DNA from: an uncultured Pelagibacteraceae bacterium
GTDB lineage: Bacteria; Pseudomonadota; Alphaproteobacteria; Pelagibacterales; Pelagibacteraceae
Direction of reading: 5' to 3'
Assembly: GCA_902600205.1 (NCBI GenBank)
Contig: CACKIN010000001.1
Span: 62,001 to 126,000, forward strand
DNA: 64,000 bases
Position numbers and translations under genes: made by a program. The notes under the pieces are model-generated. The model was not told where the DNA came from and did not search any database. It was given only the letters and a program-made list of their open reading frames with translations. Positions 49,572 to 58,022 of the stretch are shown piece after piece (position 1 is the stretch's first letter; each line of letters begins with the position of its first letter).

Positions 49572-49800
49572 AATTTATTTCATTTAAAATTTTGTATAGG
49601 AATATAGTAGGGAAGCCTATAAATATTCCTATACAATACATACTTGCATTTTAAGTTTAAAATGCTATTTAACTCTCATGATTATAAATAGTTACATCCT
49701 TGTATCTTGCAAAAGACATCATTTTCATGCTGGCTTGCAGCTAGCTATTTAACTATTTATAAATTTAAATTTAACTCTAATTAGTATAAAACAACAACAA
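49572..49800 (+). ncRNA. Structured spacer between cspA and tRNA-His, candidate small RNA or 3' UTR
   Basis: No ORF of note in 229 bases, but three inverted repeats lie in a row: a perfect 14-base stem (49592-49605 with 49623-49636, arms TTGTATAGGAATAT) around a 17-base loop that itself contains AGG/CCT; a perfect 9-base stem GCATTTTAA/TTAAAATGC (49646-49665, 2-base loop); and a 12-base stem TTATAAATAGTT/AACTATTTATAA (49682-49693, 49751-49762) enclosing 57 bases with an inner GCTG/CAGC hairpin. An 11-base direct repeat GCTATTTAACT occurs at 49664 and 49744. The first stem could terminate or protect cspA mRNA, though no T run follows. I do not recognise a known RNA family. Confidence 0.4.
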
Positions 49801-49875
49801 GCCCTGGTGGTGAAATGGTTATCACGTCAGTTTGTGGAACTGAAATTTTTGGTTCGATCCCAAGCCAGGGTACCA
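49801..49875 (+). tRNA. tRNA-His (anticodon GTG), no G-1, U72, A73
   Basis: Acceptor GCCCTGG pairs with CCAGGGT, leaving a G1-U72 wobble; D arm with GGTTATCAC; anticodon stem TCAGT/ACTGA around TTGTGGA gives GTG (His); T loop TTCGATC. The base before G1 is A, so there is no encoded G-1, the usual histidine identity element; discriminator is A73; CCA is encoded. This set of features is reported for a subgroup of alphaproteobacteria including Caulobacter. hisS begins 4 bases downstream. Confidence 0.95.
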
Positions 49876-49879
49876 AAAA

Positions 49880-51274
49880 ATGAAGAAAGAAAATAAATTA
49901 ATACCTGGGTTACCCTCAGGGTTTGAAGATCGTTGGGATAAAAAACTTCTTCTCAAAAAAAAGCTTTTATCAGCAATTGAGAATGTTTTTATTAAGTTTG
50001 GTGCTGAGCCACTAGAAACTCCATCGTTTGAGATCAGTGAAAATATTGGATCATTTTTGGCAGAGGATGAAACTAACCCTATGTCTGATGTATTTTCATT
50101 TAAAGATGGAGATAAAAATATTACTCTTCGATATGATCTATCTAGCCCCTTAGCAAGATTTGTTGCTCAAAATAATCAAGAGTTACCATCAATTTATAAA
50201 AGGTATGCCATCCAAAATGTTTTCCGTAACGAAAAGGCAGGTAATGGAAGATATAGAGAATTTTTACAAGCAGATTTTGATATTGTGGGAAATGTTAATT
50301 CATCACAGGCTAATGCTGAGCTTTGCAACTTAATTTCAGCAGCATTAATTGAATGCGGATTAAAGAAAGATCAATTTACAATAAATGTAAGTAATAGAAA
50401 AATAGTTCAGGGATTGTTAGATGATTTGAAAATATCTAATGAAAAGCAATTAAAAGTTATTAGAGCAATTGATAAACTTGATAAACCTGGTTTTGGATTA
50501 AACGGTGTAGAAGATCTCTTAAGAAAAGAAAGAAAAGATACTAGTGGAGCTATCACAAAAGGTGCAGATTTAAAGGATGAGCAGGTTGACCAAATATTAA
50601 AATATCTAAAAATAAAGGATTTAAAAGAGCTGAAACAAAGCTTAAAAAATCCATTGTCACAAGAAGGAATAAACGAGTTGGAAGAATTTTTTTTGGTTCT
50701 TGGGTATGGATCAAGTTTAGATCAAGTAAAAACTAATTTTACAATTGTGAGAGGTTTAGCTTATTATTCTGATTTTATTGTGGAAACAAATCTAAATTTT
50801 AAAGTTAAAAATAACAAAGGCAAAGAAGTAGATATCGGTAGCATTTGCTCAGGAGGAGCTTACGCAAAGCTCATATCTAGGTTTAAAGGTGTAGATATTC
50901 CTGGGACAGGCATTAGTTTTGGCGTAGACAGACTTTTATTTGCATTAATGCAATTAGATCAAATTCAATTAGATGAACAAAAACCAGTTTTGGTATGTGT
51001 AATGGACCAAAAATATTTAAAAAATTACTACGAAATTTTAGATCTCTTAAGACAAAACAATATTAATGCTGAAATATTTTTAGATTCTAAAAAAAATCTC
51101 GGTAAACAGCTTACTTTTGCAAATAAACGCAAATTGCCAGTTGCCATTATCTGTGGAGAAAATGAGTTTAAAGATAATACAGTGACAATTAAAAATTTAA
51201 GAGGTGTTAAGGGAGAGAACAATAAAACTTTTTCAAAGAAAGATTTAATTAATGAAGTCAAAAAACTTATCTGA
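49880..51274 (+). CDS. hisS: Histidyl-tRNA synthetase (alphaproteobacterial divergent type)
   Basis: Charges tRNA-His. The 464-residue class II enzyme has motif 1 in PLETPSFE, motif 2 around YAIQNVFRNEKAGNGRYREFLQADFDIVG, the histidine-specific RGLAYYSDFIVET, motif 3 PGTGISFGVDRLLFAL and a C-terminal anticodon-binding domain (PVLVCVMDQKY...). The spacing and the unusual RGLAYYSDF wording fit the divergent alphaproteobacterial HisRS that does not need G-1, matching the tRNA-His 4 bases upstream. It overlaps hisZ by 23 bases. Confidence 0.95.
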   Translation: MKKENKLIPGLPSGFEDRWDKKLLLKKKLLSAIENVFIKFGAEPLETPSFEISENIGSFLAEDETNPMSDVFSFKDGDKNITLRYDLSSPLARFVAQNNQELPSIYKRYAIQNVFRNEKAGNGRYREFLQADFDIVGNVNSSQANAELCNLISAALIECGLKKDQFTINVSNRKIVQGLLDDLKISNEKQLKVIRAIDKLDKPGFGLNGVEDLLRKERKDTSGAITKGADLKDEQVDQILKYLKIKDLKELKQSLKNPLSQEGINELEEFFLVLGYGSSLDQVKTNFTIVRGLAYYSDFIVETNLNFKVKNNKGKEVDIGSICSGGAYAKLISRFKGVDIPGTGISFGVDRLLFALMQLDQIQLDEQKPVLVCVMDQKYLKNYYEILDLLRQNNINAEIFLDSKKNLGKQLTFANKRKLPVAIICGENEFKDNTVTIKNLRGVKGENNKTFSKKDLINEVKKLI

Positions 51275-52301
51275 GAATATTCTTAAATCTTTAAAATCAA
51301 GTGGATTTGATTACATCGATTTAGATACAGTCATACCTACCAATTTAATTCTTGAGAGATCTGGTGAGTCATTTAGAAGTTTAATTTTTTCATTTGTTGA
51401 CCAGAATGGAAAAGAAATTTGTTTAAGACCAGATTTAACTGTTGCGTCTTGTATTAAGTATCTTAATCAAAAAAACAAGAAATCTTCAAAAGTTTTTTAC
51501 AGTGGACAAGCCTTTAGAAAAGTTCAGAAAAAAACCGACAAAATTATTAGAGATCAAATAGGTTTTGAGATTTTAGGATCAAAAGATGAGAAAAGAGATG
51601 ATAAAAAAATCATAAATACAAGTATTAAAGTTATAAATAAATTTAGATACAAAACTGGAAGTATTACAGTTGGGAATGTTGAAATTTTTCACTTATTAAT
51701 AAATAAATTAGATATCCCGAAAAGATGGAGACTTCGATTACAAAGACATTTTTGGAGAGAAAATTATTTTAATGAATTGTTGAAACGTTTAGAGACAAAC
51801 TCAGATGTAGATGAAACAGTAGTTGAATTGGATAAAAAAAGATATTTGAAAATGTTTAAACAAAATCAAGATAGAAATATTGCGGGTCGTACTTTAAACG
51901 AAATTTTATTAAGGTTTGATAATAAAATTAAAGATCCTAGAAGGCAAATAAAAGGCCAAAATGTTGTAAAAATTATTAGAGATTATTTAAAAATTAGTTG
52001 TCCTATGAGCAAAGCAGCAGCTACTCTAAATACTTTTTTTAAACAAAATAAAATTAATCTTAGTGTTGGAAAGAATTATTTTCCAATAACAAAAAATAAA
52101 GTTTCAAAGTTAAATGTAAATTTTTCATCTTCATTTGGCAGACATTTGGAATATTACACAGGTATGGTTTTCAAAATTCAAACAAAGGTAAAATCAAGAA
52201 AAATTGAGGTAAATGGTGGCCGTTATGACAATCTTATTAGTGATTTAGGTTCTAAAACAAAGGTTCCAGCTGTTGGAGGTGCAATAAATTTAAATGATTA
52301 A
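51252..52301 (+). CDS. hisZ: ATP phosphoribosyltransferase regulatory subunit HisZ
   Basis: A HisRS-like protein without tRNA charging activity that activates and feedback-regulates the short HisG. The 349-residue protein has LILERSGESFRSLIFSFVDQNGKEICLRPDLTVASCIKYL, VFYSGQAFRK and QIGFEILGSKD, the synthetase core, but lacks the anticodon-binding domain. It starts inside hisS and overlaps hisG by 8 bases, consistent with subunits of one complex. Confidence 0.92.
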   Translation: MKSKNLSENILKSLKSSGFDYIDLDTVIPTNLILERSGESFRSLIFSFVDQNGKEICLRPDLTVASCIKYLNQKNKKSSKVFYSGQAFRKVQKKTDKIIRDQIGFEILGSKDEKRDDKKIINTSIKVINKFRYKTGSITVGNVEIFHLLINKLDIPKRWRLRLQRHFWRENYFNELLKRLETNSDVDETVVELDKKRYLKMFKQNQDRNIAGRTLNEILLRFDNKIKDPRRQIKGQNVVKIIRDYLKISCPMSKAAATLNTFFKQNKINLSVGKNYFPITKNKVSKLNVNFSSSFGRHLEYYTGMVFKIQTKVKSRKIEVNGGRYDNLISDLGSKTKVPAVGGAINLND

Positions 52302-52971
52302 AATTGGCATTCCTAGCAAAGGTAGACTTAGAAAAGACACTTTAAGTATCTTTAAAAATAAAAATCTTAAAATTTTATCAGAAAGAGGAGAAAGAGATCT
52401 TTTTGGATATATAAAAGGAAATAAAAAAATAAAAATAGTATATCTCCATGCAAGAGAAATTATTGAAAGATTAGGAGATGGATCATTAGATATAGGTTTT
52501 TCAGGTTATGACCTATTAAAAGAGTCTGAATTAAATATTCAAAATAAAGTTATTATTAATAAAAAACTCAATTATGGAAATGCAACTCTAGTTGTAGCTG
52601 TTCCTGACGAGTGGATAGATGTCCAAACACTTGCTGATTTAGAAGAAATATCTTTTGATTTTAAAGATAATAAGAAAAGTAGATTAAGAGTTGCAACAAA
52701 ATATCCAAATTTAACCAAAGATTTTTTATTTTCAAAAGGAGTGACTCAATTTAAATTAGTACCTTCCCTTGGAGCAACTGAGGTATATCCATTTACTGGT
52801 TCATCTGAGATTTTAACCGATATAACCAGTACAGGAGAGACTTTAAAAGCTAACAATTTAAGAATTTTAAAGGATGGAATTATTCTTAAAAGTACAGCAA
52901 TCTTAATGTCGAATAATAAATCAATTAACCAAATTGGTTTAAAGAAAATTTTAAATTTACTTAGTCCTTAG
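52294..52971 (+). CDS. hisG: ATP phosphoribosyltransferase, short form
   Basis: First step of histidine synthesis, joining ATP and PRPP. The 225-residue product has KIGIPSKGRLRKDTL, DGSLDIGFSGYDLLKE, RVATKYPNLT and the PRPP loop region GATEVYPFTGSSEILTDITSTGETLKANNL. It lacks the C-terminal ACT-like regulatory domain of the long form, which is why hisZ is needed, and the two genes overlap. Confidence 0.96.
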   Translation: MIKIGIPSKGRLRKDTLSIFKNKNLKILSERGERDLFGYIKGNKKIKIVYLHAREIIERLGDGSLDIGFSGYDLLKESELNIQNKVIINKKLNYGNATLVVAVPDEWIDVQTLADLEEISFDFKDNKKSRLRVATKYPNLTKDFLFSKGVTQFKLVPSLGATEVYPFTGSSEILTDITSTGETLKANNLRILKDGIILKSTAILMSNNKSINQIGLKKILNLLSP

Positions 52972-53015
52972 CTTTTCTAATTGAATTTTAAAATTTCACG
53001 TATATCTTACGAATC

Positions 53016-54116
53016 ATGAATACTATAATTCTTGTTTTACTTTCACTCTCACTTATTAGTTCAGTATTAATTATATATTTGAATTTTAAATCAAAGAATG
53101 AATCTCATAATGAGAAGGAAAATCAGGAGATTCAAAGGCTAAATCAAGAAATTATAAATTTAAAAGATTCTTTAAATACAACAATAAATAGCACTATGAA
53201 CTCAATGGCTACTTCTTTTAATAATCTTTCATCAGGTGTAACAAAAGATATGACGAATGCTTTAACTCAAGTAGATCAAAAAGTAGCTTCCTTTAATGCC
53301 CAAGTTGAAAATTTGAATGAAAGTCAGAAGGGCATTAATCAAATATTGGCAGGTGTTAAAAAGTATGGAACCTTAGCCGAGTTTAGTTTGGGCTCCCTGA
53401 TTAAGGATTTGATGCCAGCATCTCAATATTCATCAAATGTAAAAATGAAAGAAGATACGGGTGAAAATGTTGAATTTGCAATTAAACTTCAAGATGGGAT
53501 TTTGGTTCCAGTTGATAGCCACTTTCCAGTTGAAAGATTTAAGGCCATCCAAGATGCTCATCAGGAAGATGACAAAAAAGCTATGGCTGATGCAAGAACT
53601 AAACTTGCTAGAGCATTTAAAGAAAAGGCTAAAAGCGTGAACGAAAAATATATCGTCCCACCAAAAACGACAGATTTTGCGATTGTTTATGCACCAACTG
53701 AAAGTTTATTTTTAGAATTAGCTAATTATCAAGATCCATCTACAAAAGAATTATTAACTCAAGAATTAATGAAGAAACATAAAGTAACTATCATGGGCCC
53801 TAACAATTTATCTGGTTACTTACAATCACTTCATATGGGATTTCAGAGCTTACGAATTAAAAAGAATGCATCTGAAATATATGATCATTTGAAAAAAATA
53901 AGCACCAGATTTAATATGCATTTTAACAATGTTTTAGTTTTAAGAAAAAAATTAGAAGAAGCAATGTCGGTAGTTGATAGTTTTGGTAAAGATGCAAGAG
54001 CAATAAACAGAAGTGTTGACTCAATAAAAAATCCTAATGATGACGATGATCCAGATCCAAGTTCTCCGTCTTCAATTTCAGGTTTTGGTCAGGATGAAAA
54101 ACGAAAAGTTTCTTAA
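53016..54116 (+). CDS. rmuC: DNA recombination protein RmuC
   Basis: Limits inversion at short repeats; believed to be a nuclease-fold protein at the membrane. The 366-residue protein has an N-terminal membrane helix (TIILVLLSLSLISSVLIIYLNF), a coiled coil (about 30-110), then the RmuC domain with LGSLIKDLMP, FAIKLQDGILVPVDSHFPVERF and FAIVYAPTESLFLELA, followed by a low-complexity DDDDPDPSSPSS tail. Its conserved core is the restriction-endonuclease-like fold. Two more nuclease genes follow on the same strand. Confidence 0.92.
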   Translation: MNTIILVLLSLSLISSVLIIYLNFKSKNESHNEKENQEIQRLNQEIINLKDSLNTTINSTMNSMATSFNNLSSGVTKDMTNALTQVDQKVASFNAQVENLNESQKGINQILAGVKKYGTLAEFSLGSLIKDLMPASQYSSNVKMKEDTGENVEFAIKLQDGILVPVDSHFPVERFKAIQDAHQEDDKKAMADARTKLARAFKEKAKSVNEKYIVPPKTTDFAIVYAPTESLFLELANYQDPSTKELLTQELMKKHKVTIMGPNNLSGYLQSLHMGFQSLRIKKNASEIYDHLKKISTRFNMHFNNVLVLRKKLEEAMSVVDSFGKDARAINRSVDSIKNPNDDDDPDPSSPSSISGFGQDEKRKVS

Positions 54117-54127
54117 AGCCTAAATGA

Positions 54128-54814
54128 ATGAAATGGAGTAATAAATTTATTTATCCAAAATCTACAAGGTCAATTGAGGATGGATATAGAAAATACTCCT
54201 TAGGTAAGGAAAAACTACCAAGTGTTACTACAATCTTAAGTGCTACTAAATCCGAAGAGGAAAAAGCAGCCATCAAAAATTGGCAAGAAAGGGTAGGTTT
54301 TAAGGAAGCAAATAGAATTAAAACTGAAGCATCTTCAAGAGGAACGTCAATGCATTCTTATATTGAAGATTACTTAAGAGGTAGGATTAATGAAAGCTTT
54401 TTTGAAAGTAATGAACAATACAAAAATATGGCCAAAGAAATAATTGAAAAAGGTGTAAATAGTAAATTAGATGAAATTTATGGAATGGAAGAAACTATCT
54501 ATTATCCAGAACAATATGCTGGAACTGCAGATTTAATTGGAATTTATCAGGGAAAAGATGTCATAATAGATTTTAAGCAGAGCAATAAACCTAAAAAAAC
54601 AGATTATATTCAAGATTATTTCTTGCAACTTGGAGCATATACTTTGGCTCATGATGTCGTACATGGAACAAAAATGAAAGCAGGGATAATCTTACTCTGT
54701 ACAAAAGATATTCTATTTCAAGAATTTAAAATTGAAGGTGCAGAATTAGAGATGTATCAAAATTTATTCATGGGAAGAGTTAAAAAATTTTACGAGATGA
54801 ATAATATAGCTTGA
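54128..54814 (+). CDS. PD-(D/E)XK exonuclease, MGME1-like
   Basis: A 228-residue nuclease. LPSVTTILSATKSEEE near the N-terminus, RGTSMHSYIEDYL, and the catalytic core GTADLIGIYQGKDVIIDFKQSNKPK (Asp ... Asp-x-Lys) in the order of the RecB-family nuclease fold. The layout and wording recall the mitochondrial ssDNA exonuclease MGME1 (from memory: LPSVTxxL ... LLDxxAxYQGKLCVIDWKTSEKPK). Similar nucleases also occur in phages, so origin is open. Start is the ATG at 54128; another ATG 4 bases earlier is in a different, very short frame. It is sandwiched between rmuC and an exonuclease I gene. Confidence 0.82.
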   Translation: MKWSNKFIYPKSTRSIEDGYRKYSLGKEKLPSVTTILSATKSEEEKAAIKNWQERVGFKEANRIKTEASSRGTSMHSYIEDYLRGRINESFFESNEQYKNMAKEIIEKGVNSKLDEIYGMEETIYYPEQYAGTADLIGIYQGKDVIIDFKQSNKPKKTDYIQDYFLQLGAYTLAHDVVHGTKMKAGIILLCTKDILFQEFKIEGAELEMYQNLFMGRVKKFYEMNNIA

Positions 54815-54938
54815 CTTTAACCAACCAATACATAGAACAGAAGAAACTAACTAGAAGCTACTTGTTTAGATGCAAAGGTTTAGTCTTAAAAAACTTTCCA
54901 AAAACCCATCAAAACAAAGCTAATTTGAGGTTAACAAT

Positions 54939-56372
54939 ATGAATTTAGCAATTTGGGATATAGAATCATCGAGTGCTAGCACTGACTTTGGTAGCATTAT
55001 AGAAATTGGGGGAATACTATTTGACGAGAACTTTAAAGAAAAAGATAGATTTAATCTTCGATGCAGACTTCATGAAACTGAGATTTTTCAAGCTGCAGCT
55101 TTAATAGTTAACAAGACATCAATTAAACAACTTACTCAAACAAATCTAAGTCATTATCAAATGCTTGGGCAGGTTGAAAAAATTTTTAAGAAATGGAGCC
55201 CTGCTATTTTCTTAGGATGGAGTTCACTAAATTTTGATGAGGAGATGATAAGAAAAGAATTTTTCAAAAGTATTAGGTATCCTTATTTGACAAATTCCAC
55301 ACCAAATACAAGACATGATGGAATAAATATTGCAAGAGCTGCATATGCGGTAGATCCAACTGTTTTAGAAACTGAAATTAATGAAAAAAATAACCCAGTT
55401 TTTAAATTAGCATCACTGGCTCAGATGCAAGGAATAGATGCAAGTGATGCACACTCTGCACTTGCTGATGCAGAACTTACTGCAAAAGTGTTGAAAATTG
55501 TAAAAGAAAAACAGGAACACACTTGGGAATCTTTTTTAAGTACTTCAAATAAATCTAATACTGAAACCATTATGAAAAAAGGAGAAGTTGTAACTTTAAA
55601 TGAGTATTATTATGGAAAGTCCAGGCTTCATTTAGTCGTACCGTTACATCCAAAACATTGTATGCATCCTATTTATCAAGGATGGTATTACACAATAGAT
55701 CTTAGAACAGAAATTCAACCATTAATTAATAAATCTATAAATGAATTAAAAACCGAGATGAAAAAAACACCCAAGTTTTTAAGAACGGTTAGATCAAACA
55801 AAGCACCAATAATTATTGATGCAAAATATGGCTTGAATGTTGAACCATATAATAAATTAGATAAAAACGTTATTAAAAAAAGAGCTGAATTTGTTCAAAA
55901 CAATGAACAGTTTTCACAAAATATTTTGACTGCCCTTCGTGAGGTTGCAGAAGAAAAAGAGCAATCAAAATCCCAAGAGGATATATATGCAGAGGAAAGT
56001 ATTTATACAAAATTTACATCGAACAAGGATACCGCTCTGTTTCCAAGTTGGCATGAGGCTCCATGGAAAGAAAAATTAAATTTATTAGATAAGTTTGACG
56101 ATGATAGATTGGTTAGTTTTGGTAAAAAAATCATCTTTCAAGAAGCTCCGGAGATACTTCCAGTCTCTATGTATAAGTCCATAAGGAGAGATATAGCAAA
56201 AAGAATACTGAGTGAAAAAAAAGAAAAATGGTGGACTATTCCAACTTTATATAATGAAATTGATACTTTAAGAGAAAAATATACTAATGAAAACGACAAT
56301 GAAAAATTAACCCTTTTGGATGAGTTTAATAATTATGCAATGTCAATTCAAAAAAAGTATGAAAATGTTTAA
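54939..56372 (+). CDS. sbcB: Exonuclease I (SbcB-like) 3'-5' ssDNA exonuclease
   Basis: Degrades single-stranded DNA from 3' ends during repair and recombination. The 477-residue protein is near the E. coli length (475). The N-terminal DEDDh domain has WDIESS (Asp, Glu), FLGWSSLNFDEEMIR, and DAHSALADAELTAKVL (His, Asp), and the C-terminal half matches the ExoI SH3-like/helical region in outline (WVAPL-like LVVPLHPKH..., APWKEKLNLLDKFDDDRL). A 124-base gap precedes it, with GAGG before the ATG; nothing else was seen in that gap. Confidence 0.88.
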   Translation: MNLAIWDIESSSASTDFGSIIEIGGILFDENFKEKDRFNLRCRLHETEIFQAAALIVNKTSIKQLTQTNLSHYQMLGQVEKIFKKWSPAIFLGWSSLNFDEEMIRKEFFKSIRYPYLTNSTPNTRHDGINIARAAYAVDPTVLETEINEKNNPVFKLASLAQMQGIDASDAHSALADAELTAKVLKIVKEKQEHTWESFLSTSNKSNTETIMKKGEVVTLNEYYYGKSRLHLVVPLHPKHCMHPIYQGWYYTIDLRTEIQPLINKSINELKTEMKKTPKFLRTVRSNKAPIIIDAKYGLNVEPYNKLDKNVIKKRAEFVQNNEQFSQNILTALREVAEEKEQSKSQEDIYAEESIYTKFTSNKDTALFPSWHEAPWKEKLNLLDKFDDDRLVSFGKKIIFQEAPEILPVSMYKSIRRDIAKRILSEKKEKWWTIPTLYNEIDTLREKYTNENDNEKLTLLDEFNNYAMSIQKKYENV

Positions 56373-56439
56373 TGTATAAATATAAATTAATCTCAATTTT
56401 ACCTATTGAATATATACAAAATTAATCTATATCCTTCTC

Positions 56440-56760
56440 ATGGCTACAATAAATGTAACTGATGAAAACTTTGACGAAAAAGTTTTAAAAAGTGATAAAC
56501 CAGTTCTTGTAGATTTTTGGGCAGAATGGTGTGGACCTTGTAAAATGGTGGGACCCATTTTAGAGGAAATATCAAATGAAATGGCTGGGGAAGTTGTAGT
56601 TGCAAAACACGATATAGATTCTCAACCTAACGTTCCAACTCGATATTCGATAAGAGGAATTCCTACTATGCTATTATTTTCAGGTGGAGAGTTAAAAGCT
56701 ACTAAAGTTGGCGCTACACCTAAAAGCGATATAGTTTCTTTTATTAAGGAAAATATCTAA
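56440..56760 (+). CDS. trxA: Thioredoxin
   Basis: General thiol-disulphide reductant of the cytosol. The 106-residue protein has the active site AEWCGPCK, the cis-Pro in RGIPTMLLF and normal length. Its stop overlaps the convergent folC stop by 4 bases. folC next to trxA is typical of alphaproteobacteria, although here they lie on opposite strands. Confidence 0.97.
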   Translation: MATINVTDENFDEKVLKSDKPVLVDFWAEWCGPCKMVGPILEEISNEMAGEVVVAKHDIDSQPNVPTRYSIRGIPTMLLFSGGELKATKVGATPKSDIVSFIKENI

Positions 56761-58022
56761 TTTAATTTTAAAATTTCTCCTACAAGATAAAGTGAGCCTA
56801 TACAAACAATTATTGTATTTTCGTTTTTTGATAACGATTTTATAGCACTTTCAATACTTTGTGATCTTTTAATATTTAAATTTAAATCATTTAATTTACT
56901 TTCCAAATCTTCTTTTGATATTGCACCATCCTGATTAGGAATATCAATCAAAGTTATAGAATTAACTATATTTCTGAAAGATTTTATAAATTCTATATGT
57001 TCCTTATCTTTCATCATTCCAACTATTAGATTTACCTCTTGATTTTGGTTTTTTATCCAATTAGCAATAGATAAACTTGCACTTATATTATGACCACCAT
57101 CAACAATTAATCTATTGTTGCCTGCAATCGTTTTTAACTTACCACTTTTGATTTCTTCCAATCTTCCTTTGAGTGAAATATTTTGAATACCATTAATTAT
57201 TTCATTATCTTTTATATTAAATATTTTTCGTGATGCAGCAATCGTGGTGCTTATATTATAAAGTTGATGATTTCCAAGAATATTTGGTTCAGGTAACACC
57301 ATTTCACCTAAATAATCTTGATATTGAATAAAACCATTTTCAGAATTTGTAATATTAAAATCTTTTCCAAAAAAATATTTATTAGAAGTATTTTTTTCTA
57401 ATGACCTTTCAATCTTATATCTTACTTTATCGTTGACTTGTTTATTAACAAATATATTTGAATTTAAAAGTTTATTTGTTTTTTCATAAATTACTCCTTC
57501 AATTGATTTATTTTCTAGCCATTGGAAGTGATCGTTATGAATGACACCAATCAGAGTCATTAAATTTTCCCTGAATACATTTGTACTGTCAAATTGATGA
57601 AATAGTCCTGCTTCTATGATATTAATATTGTCTTTGAAATTTTCAGCATATTTTATGAATGTGCAAGTTAAAATTTCAAATAATGTTGCGTTGTCGTCTC
57701 CTAAAATTCTTTCAGTATCTTCTAACAAATCGATTAAATTTTCCTCATCAATTTCCTTGTCATTAAATATATATCTTTCTGTATAAGAGAGAAGGTGTGG
57801 AGAGGTGTAAAGATTACATTTGTATCCAGCTTGGTTTAGAATTGACTTTAGACTATAGCACATACTTGCTTTGGCATTAGTACCTACAACAGTAACAATA
57901 TTTTTTAATTTAGATTGAGGGTTGCCAAGTTTTTTTAAAAGATTGAAAGTTCTCTCTAAAGATAAATCAAGTTTTTTCTTATGATGCTTCTCGAGTTTGG
58001 ATATTATTTTCTGAAGTTTCAT
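56757..58022 (-). CDS. folC: FolC-like folylpolyglutamate/dihydrofolate synthase with altered motifs
   Basis: Family role: adds glutamate to folates using ATP. The 421-residue protein aligns by eye along the family (HKKKLDLSLERTFNLLKKLGNP, TSPHLLSYTERY, LKGRLEE, DGGHN, GSLYLVG). Several signature residues differ: the P-loop reads GTNAKAS (residues 47-53) where GTNGKGS is usual; EVGLGGRxDATN is EAGLFHQFDSTN; the EKAGI segment is EKTNKL. The Gly before the P-loop Lys is normally invariant, so activity is doubtful or specialised. Its start lies 44 bases inside accD; the N-terminal LDL..ER motif needs this start. Last gene of the trp-accD-folC run. Confidence 0.8.
   Translation of the reverse strand: MKLQKIISKLEKHHKKKLDLSLERTFNLLKKLGNPQSKLKNIVTVVGTNAKASMCYSLKSILNQAGYKCNLYTSPHLLSYTERYIFNDKEIDEENLIDLLEDTERILGDDNATLFEILTCTFIKYAENFKDNINIIEAGLFHQFDSTNVFRENLMTLIGVIHNDHFQWLENKSIEGVIYEKTNKLLNSNIFVNKQVNDKVRYKIERSLEKNTSNKYFFGKDFNITNSENGFIQYQDYLGEMVLPEPNILGNHQLYNISTTIAASRKIFNIKDNEIINGIQNISLKGRLEEIKSGKLKTIAGNNRLIVDGGHNISASLSIANWIKNQNQEVNLIVGMMKDKEHIEFIKSFRNIVNSITLIDIPNQDGAISKEDLESKLNDLNLNIKRSQSIESAIKSLSKNENTIIVCIGSLYLVGEILKLN

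Noticed and set aside
49585-49670. Possible 4.5S (SRP) RNA because of GGGAAGCC
   Set aside because: The conserved SRP helix 8 sequence and GGAA loop context are absent; only a short chance match.
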